A stretch of DNA of 64,000 bases from Nocardia aurantia (lineage in GTDB: Bacteria > Actinomycetota > Actinomycetes > Mycobacteriales > Mycobacteriaceae), in assembly GCF_009604425.1 (NCBI RefSeq), contig NZ_WEGI01000005.1:310001-374000 (forward strand), in the 5' to 3' direction. A program made the position numbers and the translations under genes. Below, one piece after another: positions 16,375 through 25,476 of this stretch. Every line of letters starts with the position of its first letter. The stretch's first letter is position 1. The notes beneath the pieces are model-generated. The model saw nothing but the letters and a program-made list of their open reading frames with translations, made no database searches and was not told where the DNA came from.

Positions 16375-17955
16375 ATGACTTCCGCACCTCATACCCCGGT
16401 CCTCGTCGTCGGCGGTGGGCTGGTCGGCCTGTCCACGGCACTGCTGCTCGAGTACCACGGCGTGCCCTACGTGCTCGTCGAACGCCGCGCCACCGCGTCC
16501 CCGCTGCCGCGCTCGCGCGGCCTGCACGCCCACACCGGCGAGATCTACCGGCAGATCGCGGTGACCGAACGGGTCGACGCCGCGGCCGCCTCGGCCCTGC
16601 GCGCCGGCCGCTTCGGCGGCGCGTGGACCGGCGAAACCCTTACCGCCGCACAGCCACTCGACATCCAGATGCACGGCCTGGGCGCGGGCGCGCCCAGCCC
16701 GGCACGCTTCGTGTTCCTGCCACAGGTGCTGCTCGAACCGGTACTCGCCGAGACCGCGCGGGAACGCGGCGGCGACATCCGCTTCGGAGTCGAACTGACC
16801 GATGTCGACAACGGCCCGGACGGCGTCCTCGCCACCCTGCGCGACCCCGCCGGCGTCGAAACCCGGTTGCGCGCCGACTATCTGATCGCCGCCGACGGCG
16901 CGAACAGCCCGATCCGCCGCGCACTCGGCGTCGGCGGCTGGGAGCTGCCGCCGACCCACCACTACCTGAACGTCTTCGCCCACGTCGACCTGACCGGCGT
17001 CCTGGACAACCGCAGCTTCAGCCAGTGCGAGATCGACGGCCCGGTCCGCGGCCTGGTGTTGGCCGAGAACAACACCGACGAATGGTCGTTCCACCTCGAA
17101 TACGATCCGGCCGTCTCGACCCCGGCCGACTACCCGGACGATCGGTGCGTCGACCTGATCCACACCATGATCGGCCGATCCGATCTCGACGTGCGCATCC
17201 TCGCCCGAACTGCCTGGGACACCGGCACTTTCGTCGCCGACGACTACCGCTGCGGCCGGATCTTCCTGACCGGTGACGCCGCCCACCGGCACGCTCCCTG
17301 GGGCGGTTACGGCGGCAACACCGGCGTGGCCGACGCGCACAACCTGGCCTGGAAACTCGCGGCGGTCCTGTCCGGAACAGCGGGCCCGGAACTGCTGGAC
17401 ACCTACGCGCCGGAGCGCCGCCCCCGCGCTCTGGTCGCGATCGAACAGTCCCGGCTCGGCACCGATTTCCGGACCCGCTACGGCCTCCCGGCCCCGGACA
17501 ACGCCGCCGACCTGGCTCGTCGACTGGACGGCGACACCGTCATGAGCCGATACCGCTACGCCGCGGCCACCGCGGAACCGACGGCGCTGCACGTCGACAC
17601 GCTGTCTGGCCAGACCGGAACGCGGGTGCCGCACCTGTGGCTGGACCCCGACGAGACCCTGTCCACCCTCGACCTCGTCGGTCCCGACTTCGCGGTGCTG
17701 GTCGCGGGCACCGGCACCCCGTGGCGCGACACCGTCGGCCGCGCCGCCCGCGCGACCGGCGCCGACGTCGAGGTGCACTACCTGCCGGAGGAACAGTGGC
17801 GGGAAACCACCGGCCTTCCCGCCGGGGGCGCACTGCTGGTCCGCCCCGACCTGCACGTCGCGAGCCGGCTCGACACCGGTGATCCCGACGAACTCATCTC
17901 GGCACTGCGGTCCGCTCTGGGTGCCGGGCTCCCGGCCGGCGCCACGCTCGGCTGA
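16375..17955 (+). CDS. FAD-dependent aromatic monooxygenase with thioredoxin-like C-terminal domain
   Basis: Class A flavin hydroxylase of 526 residues, the size of polyketide and phenol hydroxylases (RdmE/MhpA-like). FAD-binding GGGLVG is at about residues 13-18, the DG motif at ADGANSPIRR and the GD motif at GDAAHRHAPWGGYGGNTG. The last ~140 residues form the thioredoxin-like dimerisation domain of this group, without a CxxC. The ATG has only GGGAG immediately before it, a poor spacing. It stands alone on its strand between a secreted protein and a convergent thioesterase. Substrate unknown; aromatic polyketides or phenols are typical. Confidence 0.85.
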   Translation: MTSAPHTPVLVVGGGLVGLSTALLLEYHGVPYVLVERRATASPLPRSRGLHAHTGEIYRQIAVTERVDAAAASALRAGRFGGAWTGETLTAAQPLDIQMHGLGAGAPSPARFVFLPQVLLEPVLAETARERGGDIRFGVELTDVDNGPDGVLATLRDPAGVETRLRADYLIAADGANSPIRRALGVGGWELPPTHHYLNVFAHVDLTGVLDNRSFSQCEIDGPVRGLVLAENNTDEWSFHLEYDPAVSTPADYPDDRCVDLIHTMIGRSDLDVRILARTAWDTGTFVADDYRCGRIFLTGDAAHRHAPWGGYGGNTGVADAHNLAWKLAAVLSGTAGPELLDTYAPERRPRALVAIEQSRLGTDFRTRYGLPAPDNAADLARRLDGDTVMSRYRYAAATAEPTALHVDTLSGQTGTRVPHLWLDPDETLSTLDLVGPDFAVLVAGTGTPWRDTVGRAARATGADVEVHYLPEEQWRETTGLPAGGALLVRPDLHVASRLDTGDPDELISALRSALGAGLPAGATLG

Positions 17956-18390
17956 TCAGGCGCCGGTGCGATCCGCATCCACGGCGCGCGTCGTGCCCTG
18001 TGCGACCGCGCACAGGGTGACCTCTCCCGCCGCGTCCTCGGTCCACAGCTCGCAACTACATGCCGCCTGCCGCCGCGTGGACCCGACGACCCGTGCCTGC
18101 GCTCGCAGCCGGACCCCACCGGCAGGCCGCAGATAGGTGATGCTGAACCCGCCGGTCAGCACGTTCGGCCCGAGGACCGTGCCCGCCGCGAAGGTCAGCG
18201 AGTTGTCGGCGGCATAGGCCAGCACCCCGCCGTGCAGGAACCCGAACTGCTGCCCGAGTTCGGGCCGGATCGCAATCTCCAAGGTGGCGGCCCCCTCACC
18301 GAAGGAGGTGATCTCCGCACCGAGCAGAACACTGAACGGCTGGGCGGCCAGCACAGCCCGCGCGAGCTCCAGATCGAATGGCGAGGTCAC
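17956..18390 (-). CDS. PaaI-type hotdog-fold thioesterase
   Basis: Acyl-CoA thioesterase-like protein of 144 residues. The hotdog signature FGFLHGGVLAYAADNS lies near residue 45-60, with HGG and the acidic D as expected for the PaaI group. The GTG at 18390 follows GGAGG by 7 bases and is preferred over the longer in-frame opening to 18537, whose extra 49 residues are arginine-rich and unlike the family. It converges with the monooxygenase, their stops abutting. Probably hydrolyses aromatic or aliphatic acyl-CoA. Confidence 0.8.
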   Translation of the reverse strand: MTSPFDLELARAVLAAQPFSVLLGAEITSFGEGAATLEIAIRPELGQQFGFLHGGVLAYAADNSLTFAAGTVLGPNVLTGGFSITYLRPAGGVRLRAQARVVGSTRRQAACSCELWTEDAAGEVTLCAVAQGTTRAVDADRTGA

Positions 18391-18482
18391 GAACAAGCCT
18401 CCGAACGGTCGGGGGCGAGCCGCTGCACGGGCTCGATACCGAGATCGAAGTCTAGTGGCGGACGGCGAGTTTCGAGCGATGG

Positions 18483-18505
18483 CTTGACCTTGCCCCAGGG
18501 TCAAG
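18483..18505 (+). promoter_or_regulatory. MerR-type operator upstream of the serine hydrolase
   Basis: Perfect 7-bp arms CTTGACC and GGTCAAG around a 9-base spacer, with TTGACC serving as a -35. This geometry is typical for MerR regulators, and a MerR gene lies directly downstream of the hydrolase. No ribosome site is visible between this element and the ATG at 18522. Confidence 0.6.
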
Positions 18506-18521
18506 GTTCGACCATGGTGAC

Positions 18522-19901
18522 ATGAACGAGACAACAACGCGGCAACTGCCGGATTTCGTAGCCGCCCACGCCGAGAAGCTCGGCCTACCGGGTGTCGCCG
18601 TCGGCGTGTTCGCCGACGGTCGCGAGCATTTCGCGTGCCACGGGGTGACGAGCGTGGCCAATCCGCTTCCGGTAGACCAGGACACGATGTTCGTGGTCGG
18701 ATCCGTCAGCAAGACGTTCACCGCCACCGCCTTGATGCGGCTGGTAGCCGAGGGCTCGGTGGACCTGGAGGCGCCGGTCCGCCGATACGTCCCCGAATTC
18801 GCCCGCACCGATGCCAACGGCGACAAGATCACCGTGATGCGGCTGCTCAACCACACGTCCGGCCTGGAATGGCGACTGGCCGCCGACACCGGCGAAGGAG
18901 ACGACGCGTCGGCCCGCCACGCGGCGAAACTGGCCGACCTGCCCCTGATCTCGGAACCGGGAGCCCGAGCGTCCTACAGCCAGGCGGGGTTCAACCTGGC
19001 CGGCCGGATCGTGGAGACCGTCACCGGAACGACCTTCGAGCGGGCCGTCGCCGCACTGCTGTTCGAACCGCTCGGACTCACCCACAGCCGCTACGCGATC
19101 AACGACATCATGACCGGCCGATTCGCGGTGGGCCACAACGCCGATGCGGACGGTGTTCTCACGGTGGCCCGGCAGTGGAAGGACCAGCGCGCCGACAACC
19201 CCGGCGCCGGTGTGGCGACATCGGTGCGTGATCTGTTGCGCTGGGCGCGATTCCACCTCGGCGACGGCCGCACCGAGGCCGGCGAGCGGATCCTGCCCAC
19301 CGACCTGCTGCACCGGATGCGGGAACAGACCGTGGAACTGCGCGGCAGCACCCTGGGCGACGCATTCGGCATCTGCTGGTTCCTGCGTGAGGTGGACGGT
19401 GTCGCGACCATCGGACACGGCGGATCGGCCAACGGCCAGTTCGCCGACCTGCTCATCGTGCCGGACCGGAACTTCGCCGTAGCCGTGACGTCGAACGCGG
19501 GTCCCGACGCCGGCCTCGCATTCAACCGAACCCTGGTGAACTGGGTACTCGAACACCACCTCGGCCTGCGGGAGCCCGACCCGGAACCACTCCCCCACAA
19601 CCCGGCCCGCGCAGCGGAGATCGCCGGCGACTACGAGAACGAGATGATGCGACTCACCCTCGCCACCGACGGGACCGAGACGACGATCGAATGCGCCATC
19701 AAACCGCAGATCCGATCCGCCGCGGACACCGAGATGCCGCCTGACCTGCCACCGGCCGCCCTCGGCCTGCTGCCCGGCGACGCGGACGAGTACATCGTCA
19801 CCGAGGGTGGCCTGCAAGGACAACGCGGATTCTTCACCCGTGACGAATCCGGCGCGGTGACCGGAATCGATCTGGCCGGCCGCTTGTTCACCCGCGTGTG
19901 A
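18522..19901 (+). CDS. Serine hydrolase, beta-lactamase / D-Ala-D-Ala carboxypeptidase-like
   Basis: Class C beta-lactamase-fold serine hydrolase of 459 residues without an obvious signal peptide, so probably cytoplasmic. Active-site SVSK gives Ser61 and Lys64; Tyr152 in YSQAGFN and His299 in HGG complete the pattern. Members act as esterases, peptidases or, rarely, beta-lactamases. The C-terminal ~110 residues after about 345 form an extra beta-rich domain. It is followed 35 bases later by a MerR regulator and preceded by a MerR-type operator, so induction by a small molecule is likely. Confidence 0.85.
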   Translation: MNETTTRQLPDFVAAHAEKLGLPGVAVGVFADGREHFACHGVTSVANPLPVDQDTMFVVGSVSKTFTATALMRLVAEGSVDLEAPVRRYVPEFARTDANGDKITVMRLLNHTSGLEWRLAADTGEGDDASARHAAKLADLPLISEPGARASYSQAGFNLAGRIVETVTGTTFERAVAALLFEPLGLTHSRYAINDIMTGRFAVGHNADADGVLTVARQWKDQRADNPGAGVATSVRDLLRWARFHLGDGRTEAGERILPTDLLHRMREQTVELRGSTLGDAFGICWFLREVDGVATIGHGGSANGQFADLLIVPDRNFAVAVTSNAGPDAGLAFNRTLVNWVLEHHLGLREPDPEPLPHNPARAAEIAGDYENEMMRLTLATDGTETTIECAIKPQIRSAADTEMPPDLPPAALGLLPGDADEYIVTEGGLQGQRGFFTRDESGAVTGIDLAGRLFTRV

Positions 19902-19936
19902 TGATGTGCGACGCGCATCGGTGAAGGGAGCCACCA

Positions 19937-20650
19937 TTGATCACGATCGGCCGGCTCGCACGGTATGCGGGCGTGACGATCAAGGCCGTGCGCGTCTACC
20001 ACCAGCGCGGCCTGCTCCCCGAACCGCCACGCGACCCCTCCGGCTACCGCCGCTACACCGCCGAAGACGCCGTAACCCTGATCAAGATCAAGACCTTGGC
20101 GCGCGCCGGCGTCCCCCTGGCACGCATCAAGGAATTGCTGGCCGCCGACCCCGGCAAGTTCACCGCGGCGATCGCCGACATCGACCACGCACTCGCCGAA
20201 CGCGCCGAGGAAATCCACCGAACCCGCGAACAGATCGCCGAATTGTCGTCCGGCGACCGACTGTTCGTCTCCGCCGACGTCGCCGACTACCTCGACCGCC
20301 TGCAACGCCTCGGGATCAGCGAGCGAAGCATCCGAATGGAACGCGACATCTGGATCCTGCTCCAATCGGTAGCCCCGAACCAGGCCTCCGACTGGATCGC
20401 CGACAAACTCGACGCCATCGAAGACCCGCAGTTCCAAGCCATCTACCTCGACTACGACACAGCCTTCGACTGGTCCCCGGACGACCCCCGCCTGCCCGAC
20501 CTGGCCACCCGCACCCGCCACTGGCTCACCACCAGATCCACCGGAGCAGGCCGGACAACCCCGGCACTGGACCCGAAACTGGTCCACCTGGTGAACGAAT
20601 CGATCGGAATCACCTCCCCGGCCTGGGAACAACTCGCCCGGCTCACATAA
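19937..20650 (+). CDS. MerR family transcriptional regulator
   Basis: Regulator of 237 residues starting at TTG with AGGGAG 7 bases upstream. The winged helix-turn-helix (about 1-70) has TIGRLARYAGVTIKAVRVYHQRGLL and the wing GYRRYT. A coiled-coil linker follows, and a ~130-residue C-terminal domain with no metal-binding cysteines, so an organic ligand is expected. It probably shares a transcript with the preceding serine hydrolase and acts on the CTTGACC-N9-GGTCAAG element upstream of it. Confidence 0.85.
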   Translation: MITIGRLARYAGVTIKAVRVYHQRGLLPEPPRDPSGYRRYTAEDAVTLIKIKTLARAGVPLARIKELLAADPGKFTAAIADIDHALAERAEEIHRTREQIAELSSGDRLFVSADVADYLDRLQRLGISERSIRMERDIWILLQSVAPNQASDWIADKLDAIEDPQFQAIYLDYDTAFDWSPDDPRLPDLATRTRHWLTTRSTGAGRTTPALDPKLVHLVNESIGITSPAWEQLARLT

Positions 20651-21121
20651 CCCCGACCGACAGGATTCCCTCAATCTCGTTGCCGTACAACTCAGTTCCG
20701 GAACGGATCGAGGTACCAGGTAGCCGGACTGTCCACGGCCGATAGGCGATGTCATCACCGGCATACAGCGCAACGCCGCCAGCGCCGTGACGGTGTGCTT
20801 CGTCGACGTCGCCACCAATATGGGCAGGATCTGGACCACCACGGTCCGGCCTGAACTCGGCCGTCGCACCGAGCCGGGCCGGCCGCAGGTACGGCGGGGA
20901 GGAGTCCTGCGTCCGAGCCTATTCAGCACGGCGGCGATCGGTACAAGGTCAGGACCACGGCGGCCGACACATCCAAGTGGTTCGAGGGTGGCGCTCGTCT
21001 GCACGATCCCGACGCCGGTGGGGGACAGTGCGATGAGCACGCCTGCATCGAGGTGAGAGGTGCGAGGAGGACGAAAACGGACCCGGGCACCTGCCCGGGA
21101 CCATTTTTCTAGATCGCTGGT
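20651..21121. other. Gap with no convincing gene
   Basis: About 470 bases. A plus-strand frame ending at about 21112 just before a run of T (translating as ...DTSKWFEGGARLHD...) looks somewhat protein-like but lacks a clear start and may be a remnant. It contains the terminator at 21082-21109. This marks the left border of a block of accessory-looking genes. Confidence 0.3.
21082..21109 (+). terminator. Intrinsic terminator
   Basis: CCCGGGC and GCCCGGG arms around an ACCT loop, followed by ATTTTT. Its T-run faces right, so it stops rightward transcription before the convergent small membrane-protein gene. Confidence 0.7.
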
Positions 21122-21451
21122 CTAGTGCAAGTCTTCCGGTTCATGGCAGCCCGGATCGGGGGTGTCTAGGTCATCTTGGTCGTCCCACTGTGGCACGACG
21201 CTCGGCTGGTTTACGACCGTCGGTGCCGGGTCGTGGTGCTCCAGGTCATCGATCATCGGCTGGACGATGTCGACGGCGATCAGTTCGCCGGCAACGCCGA
21301 TCACGAGCACACCGGCTGCGTGCGCCAGGTATGTCAGCGACTTCCGCAGCCAAAGCGGCAGCCCGGTGCTGGTGTGCCCGTGTTCTTCGTGGTCCTGGTC
21401 GCCGACGGGTTCGGCGAGCTGGTCGAGTCGGGCATCCACTTCGTTGCTCAT
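21122..21451 (-). CDS. Small single-pass membrane protein, unknown function
   Basis: A 109-residue protein. Residues 1-40 are charged and polar (DQDHEEHGH segment), then one hydrophobic helix (HAAGVLVIGVAGELIAV), then an acidic tail rich in Asp and Pro. AAGGGA lies 7 bases before the ATG at 21451, which is preferred over the frame's earlier ATG at 21544. No family is recognised. Composition and low codon bias differ from the housekeeping neighbours, consistent with an accessory gene. Confidence 0.6.
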   Translation of the reverse strand: MSNEVDARLDQLAEPVGDQDHEEHGHTSTGLPLWLRKSLTYLAHAAGVLVIGVAGELIAVDIVQPMIDDLEHHDPAPTVVNQPSVVPQWDDQDDLDTPDPGCHEPEDLH

Positions 21452-21754
21452 CGTGCGTCCCTTCTGCACGACGAGAAAAGCGCTTTCAGCGCCATGCTGG
21501 CCGCTCATCGGCTGCAACCTCCGTCTGTGCGTATCCCGATACACGAGCGATCCTAACTCCTAACTACTAAGTCATGCATCAGGGGTGGCGCGGGAGGCGA
21601 TGTTTGCGGATACTTCCTGTGGGGTTCGGCCAAGGTTGAGGTTCTTGAGACTCTCCGTCTCAAATGAGTGCTAACCTGGCGGAGCAAAGGCAAGCGGTCC
21701 CTAATGGTTAGCAGCTACTCTGTGGTGGACCTGCGAGGGCAGGATGGTGGGGCG

Positions 21755-22036
21755 ATGAAGAAGAACGACGTGGCGGCCATGGAATGGCTGCAGATCAACG
21801 TCAAGGTTCCGTGGGTGGTCGCGGTGGGCGCGAAGCGTCTCGCGCGTCAGCGTGGTGTACCGCTGAATACGCTCGTCACCGACATTCTTTCTCGCGAACT
21901 GCAGGCCGAGGCCGCAGCACTGCGGCAGCAGATCCTCGAAGAGGAGCGCGAGGCCGCCACCGAGCACGCGGCCCTGCGGGAGTTCTTCGAGCAGGGCAGT
22001 CCAGCCGATGAGAAGACCTCGGACCGTGGTGCGTGA
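21755..22036 (+). CDS. Ribbon-helix-helix-like DNA-binding protein
   Basis: A 93-residue protein. Residues 10-45 follow the ribbon-helix-helix pattern: a strand with INVKVP, a helix GAKRLARQRGV and a second helix after PLNTL. The last ~45 residues are a charged coiled coil rich in Glu and Ala. Such proteins are antitoxins or plasmid-type repressors, but no toxin gene is adjacent; the next gene is convergent and ends 10 bases away. The start at 21755 (MKKND) is an estimate; the ATG of MEWLQ, 8 codons later, is possible. Confidence 0.55.
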   Translation: MKKNDVAAMEWLQINVKVPWVVAVGAKRLARQRGVPLNTLVTDILSRELQAEAAALRQQILEEEREAATEHAALREFFEQGSPADEKTSDRGA

Positions 22037-22045
22037 TTTCGCAGG

Positions 22046-23464
22046 TCACGACGCCAGTTGATCGAGATCGTCGTCGAGTTGCAGTGCCTGCTCGATGATC
22101 GTGTCCAGGACGCGTACCGCTGCGGCCCGGCCGAACAGCCGCGCCAGGGCGTCGCGAGTGGGGGGCAACGGGCGCCACTGGTATGTGGTGCTGGGCCGGC
22201 CGCGAACGGCGAAGGACTCCTCGAGTTCGTGCTCGGCACAGGTGATGAACTCGGCGAAGGGTTCCGGAACTGGCGGCACCAGTCCTTCAGGGACGAACAG
22301 GACCAGCTCTCCGGGGTCGGCCACATTGCACACGTGCGCCAGCCCGCGGCCGAACGCCGCACCAGCACAGGCGAACACCGACGAGGAGTGCGGGGCGTCG
22401 GTGGCCGCGACCGCGGCCGCCAGGCTGGTCCACGGGAGTTCGTCGTCCTCGTGGTGGCGGCCGAGGTCCCGGCGGATGCTGCTTGGGGTGGAGAAGGCGT
22501 CGACATGCCCCAGCAGCCCGCATCGGCACTTCACCGGTTCGGCCAGCCGCGCCCATCGGGTGCGCACCAGCCGCTGGTGCGCGGTGTCCGGCTCGTCGTC
22601 GCGCCAGCCCGGTGGCAGATCGACGATGAGGTGACCGACCTCCATCGCGCGCCCGGACCGTCCCCGGCGCAGCAGGCCGTCCATGATCAGCCCGCCACCG
22701 ACTCCCTCGTCGAGGATCGCCACCACCGCCAGATCGGTGCTGCGATAGCCGAGGTCTCGGTAGACCAGAGAGGTCAGGCACGAGACGTCGTTCTCGACGA
22801 CGATCGCCAGGGACGGCGTGCCCGGGATCGGGTCGTGGTCGAACAACCGCCGCAGCATTCCGCCGAGATCGGCGGAAAACCCGGTGGTGCCGGTGGCCTC
22901 GGTAATGGGTGTGACAACTCCGCCGATCGTCGGTGCGCCGACTTCCACGCCCACACCGAACAGCGACTTGGTGCTGTCGGATTCCGTGAGTAGGTGAACG
23001 TGCTGGTGGATCGTGCGGGCCAGCAGTTCCCAGGAGGCTTCGGAATCGGTGAACATCCTGGTGCGCTCGGCGAGGATCCGGGTGCCGCCGATGTCGCAAA
23101 GCAGTGTGGTCACCCCGGTCGGCTGGCTGCGTTTCTGCATCACATGCGCGGTGGCCGTGACGAAACCGCCGCCCAGCCGCAGGTGCCGCACCCAGTTGCG
23201 CCCCTGCTTTTGCCGCGTCCCCTCTGCCAGCAATCCGTACTTGGCGAGCTGCCGGACCGCCTTGCTCACCGTCGGCTGCAGGATGGGGCGGCGATCGACC
23301 GGCCGCGCGGTACCAGGCCAGCCGGCAGCGATTTCGCGACGGGAGATCTCCTTCGGTGCCGAGCGGGCCACCCGGGCGAGGACGGTCCCCAACAGGCCCG
23401 GCGTGAAACCACCGGCCTCGGCCACTGTGATCAGTGGATTGGGTTCTCTGCCTGACTTGTCCAC
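22046..23464 (-). CDS. ROK-family regulator with N-terminal HTH
   Basis: A 472-residue protein. The first ~110 residues include a winged-helix-like region (PTVSKAVRQLAKYGLLAEG). The rest is a ROK (repressor/ORF/kinase) fold: DIGGTRI phosphate loop, EVGHL motif and a zinc-type loop reading CRCGLLGHVDAF. In canonical ROK proteins this loop is CxCGxxGCxE, so the third Cys is His and the Glu is Asp here. ROK regulators sense sugars or sugar phosphates. The start overlaps the end of the upstream gene by 34 bases, so the pair is translationally coupled. Its target is unknown. Confidence 0.7.
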   Translation of the reverse strand: MDKSGREPNPLITVAEAGGFTPGLLGTVLARVARSAPKEISRREIAAGWPGTARPVDRRPILQPTVSKAVRQLAKYGLLAEGTRQKQGRNWVRHLRLGGGFVTATAHVMQKRSQPTGVTTLLCDIGGTRILAERTRMFTDSEASWELLARTIHQHVHLLTESDSTKSLFGVGVEVGAPTIGGVVTPITEATGTTGFSADLGGMLRRLFDHDPIPGTPSLAIVVENDVSCLTSLVYRDLGYRSTDLAVVAILDEGVGGGLIMDGLLRRGRSGRAMEVGHLIVDLPPGWRDDEPDTAHQRLVRTRWARLAEPVKCRCGLLGHVDAFSTPSSIRRDLGRHHEDDELPWTSLAAAVAATDAPHSSSVFACAGAAFGRGLAHVCNVADPGELVLFVPEGLVPPVPEPFAEFITCAEHELEESFAVRGRPSTTYQWRPLPPTRDALARLFGRAAAVRVLDTIIEQALQLDDDLDQLAS

Positions 23465-24075
23465 CGGTCGTGGCCTCCTCGGTGGGCCGAACCCCCCACA
23501 GTGTCGTCGGCCGGATGAACGCGGGACGGATCAGGATGCAGGATCAAGACCTTCTTGTCGTTGTCCAAACCGCCGAAACGATACCCGCAATCGAACACCA
23601 ACACCCGGAACACCCCGAAGGCGACAGCCCAGCGCACGTCCGCGTCCCACTCCGGATACGGCAGCTGAAACAGGGCCGCGGTCAGGCGGCGCAGTCCCGC
23701 CTCCGTCGAGCATTCCGGCTCCGGCCGCTCGCTCATCTCGCTCAGCTCGGCCCAGATCGGCTCGAACAGCTCCAGCGGCACCGGCTGCACGTACGCGTGC
23801 CCGAGCGGCATCGACCACTCCGGGAATGCCAGCCGGGCCCGCCAGATGGCTTCGTGGATGGTACGCCGGGCATGTTCAGGGTCCGGTTCGAGCCAATCGC
23901 CGATGGCAGGCAGGATCCGCCCGGCGGGTCGGCCACCGGAGGCGGACTCCCAGTCGAAGACGGTTGTCACGCCCTTCACCTCCTCCATCAGGGCCGGAGG
24001 CAATGGCAACCCGGCCGGACCGGGATCGCCGAGGAGGCCTACGAGAAGACCCCCGCGACGGTATGCCTCAGGCAT
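23431..24075 (-). CDS. Unknown protein coupled to the ROK-like regulator
   Basis: A 214-residue soluble protein with many tryptophans and acidic residues (DWESASGG, FPEWSMPLGH, YPEWDADVRW). No signal peptide, membrane helix or recognised motif. An internal GTG start at about 23968, preceded by GGAGGAGG, would remove ~36 residues and is a realistic alternative. The 3' end overlaps the ROK regulator's start, implying shared expression. No function can be given. Confidence 0.55.
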   Translation of the reverse strand: MPEAYRRGGLLVGLLGDPGPAGLPLPPALMEEVKGVTTVFDWESASGGRPAGRILPAIGDWLEPDPEHARRTIHEAIWRARLAFPEWSMPLGHAYVQPVPLELFEPIWAELSEMSERPEPECSTEAGLRRLTAALFQLPYPEWDADVRWAVAFGVFRVLVFDCGYRFGGLDNDKKVLILHPDPSRVHPADDTVGGSAHRGGHDRWTSQAENPIH

Positions 24076-24180
24076 GTCGTCACGCTTTTGCCAGCAAGGC
24101 TACGCCGTTTCCGGACATCGATACCACCACACACCCCGTGGTCCGGTAGAGTCGCCGAATCCTGTTGCGGCAGGCGGTAT

Positions 24181-24963
24181 TCAGCCAGCGGCAGCCGGAC
24201 TGGCCTGGTTTGACGCCTCCGGAAGGGCCTCGGTCATGCCGTCGACGACGGCCAGGAAGCCCAGCGCCACCGGATGCCAGTCCACCGGCACGCCGTCGAT
24301 CCCGGGCAGCGAAACCAGCTCAGAATCCGACTGGCCCATCGCGTAGTTGGTGGCCGCGCCGCCGATCAACGCGGTCACGGTCTTGGCGAAGATCTCGATG
24401 GGAACACCATCCTTCAACTGCACCCCGTACTGTGGCAGCAACTTGCTGTAGAAGTCGGCCATGACCCGGATCGCCTGATCGTCAGCGGTGGACAAAATCT
24501 TTCGCGCCTCGCCCTGCGCCGGCAGGCTGGCGGCCAGCGCCGCATACGTACGCCACGCCGCCGACTGGTGGGTTGCCTCGAAATTGTGCCCCACAGCCTG
24601 CCGGATCGTCTCCCGCAGTACTTTACGGCGTCCCTCAGGCTCCTCCATCAAATGGTCGTACTTGTTCCGGATGGCCTCGACCTTCTCGAGGGTCGCCGGG
24701 GTGAGGATTGCCTGCCCGATCCGCTGCGGATCGACGATGGCCCGAATCAGGTCGAGGTGGAAATGCTCGTTCGTCGGCCAGATCCGTTTGGCAGATATAC
24801 GAGGGACGTCCGCGCGGCGGATCACCTTGTTCATGTTCACCTGCATGGTCATCGGCAACCCGCCGATCTCCAGCAACTCCAGGGCAGCGGCCAGCACTTT
24901 CGCCCGGACGACCTCACGTGGACTGCGGTCACGCCGGGAACTCGAGCTGCCGTCGTGAGACAT
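24181..24963 (-). CDS. Divergent TetR-like regulator
   Basis: A 260-residue protein with a TetR-like N-terminal arrangement (VRAKVLAAALELLEIGG at about residues 18-34, then a helix-turn-helix ending NEHFHLDLIRA). The recognition segment ISAKRIWPTNEHF is unlike typical TetR sequences. The C-terminal ~180 residues are helical. GGGGGAG is 7 bases before the ATG at 24963. The next gene on this strand starts about 100 bases downstream, so it may be the first gene of the unknown/ROK transcript. Confidence 0.6.
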   Translation of the reverse strand: MSHDGSSSSRRDRSPREVVRAKVLAAALELLEIGGLPMTMQVNMNKVIRRADVPRISAKRIWPTNEHFHLDLIRAIVDPQRIGQAILTPATLEKVEAIRNKYDHLMEEPEGRRKVLRETIRQAVGHNFEATHQSAAWRTYAALAASLPAQGEARKILSTADDQAIRVMADFYSKLLPQYGVQLKDGVPIEIFAKTVTALIGGAATNYAMGQSDSELVSLPGIDGVPVDWHPVALGFLAVVDGMTEALPEASNQASPAAAG

Positions 24964-25476
24964 CAGCGGTCTCCCCCTCACAAGGTCATCGAAATGCGAT
25001 TCTCGTGTGTGCTGCCCAGCTATCGAACCGACACCTTCTCGGTGCGCTCCTCCGTCGCGAGCGGGCTGGCGATACCGTATCCGAGTATCCGGTACCGCGT
25101 GCAGGAGTACGCGATCAGCGCAGGCAAAAACCATAGCCAGAAGTACGATCGTCAGAGACGGAACTCTCCCTGCGGCAGCCGATCCACCGCCCGACTACAG
25201 AGCCGAAGTCGGAATCGACCGGTTCCCGCTGAGTGGGATCAGCCGGAATCAGGATGCTGCGGGCCCGGGTGCGACTACAGGATATGACCGGGTTGTTGCA
25301 CATCGTCGCCGGTACCGCGCTGTGGCCGGTGCTGGCGCACGCATTCACCGTAACGCGCGGATGTTCGCCGGGTCGGAAGTGGCAGCGACGTGCAACTTGG
25401 TGACCGATCGGCACGATTCATCCCGTCTTGGTGTAGACCGACCGGATTCGTCGTACCCGTGGGGTAAGACGTACTC
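24964..25476. other. Gap between regulator and dinB2
   Basis: About 510 bases without a supported gene. Overlapping open frames lack ribosome sites and look like composition artefacts. I looked for a LexA-type SOS box before the polymerase gene and saw none. It forms the right border of the accessory block. Confidence 0.35.

Noticed and set aside
21755..22036. Toxin-antitoxin pair with the ribbon-helix-helix protein as antitoxin
   Set aside because: No small toxin-like gene adjacent on the same strand; the neighbour is a convergent ROK-type regulator.
24964..25476. LexA/SOS box controlling dinB2
   Set aside because: No TCGAAC-N4-GTTCGA-like palindrome in the upstream region.
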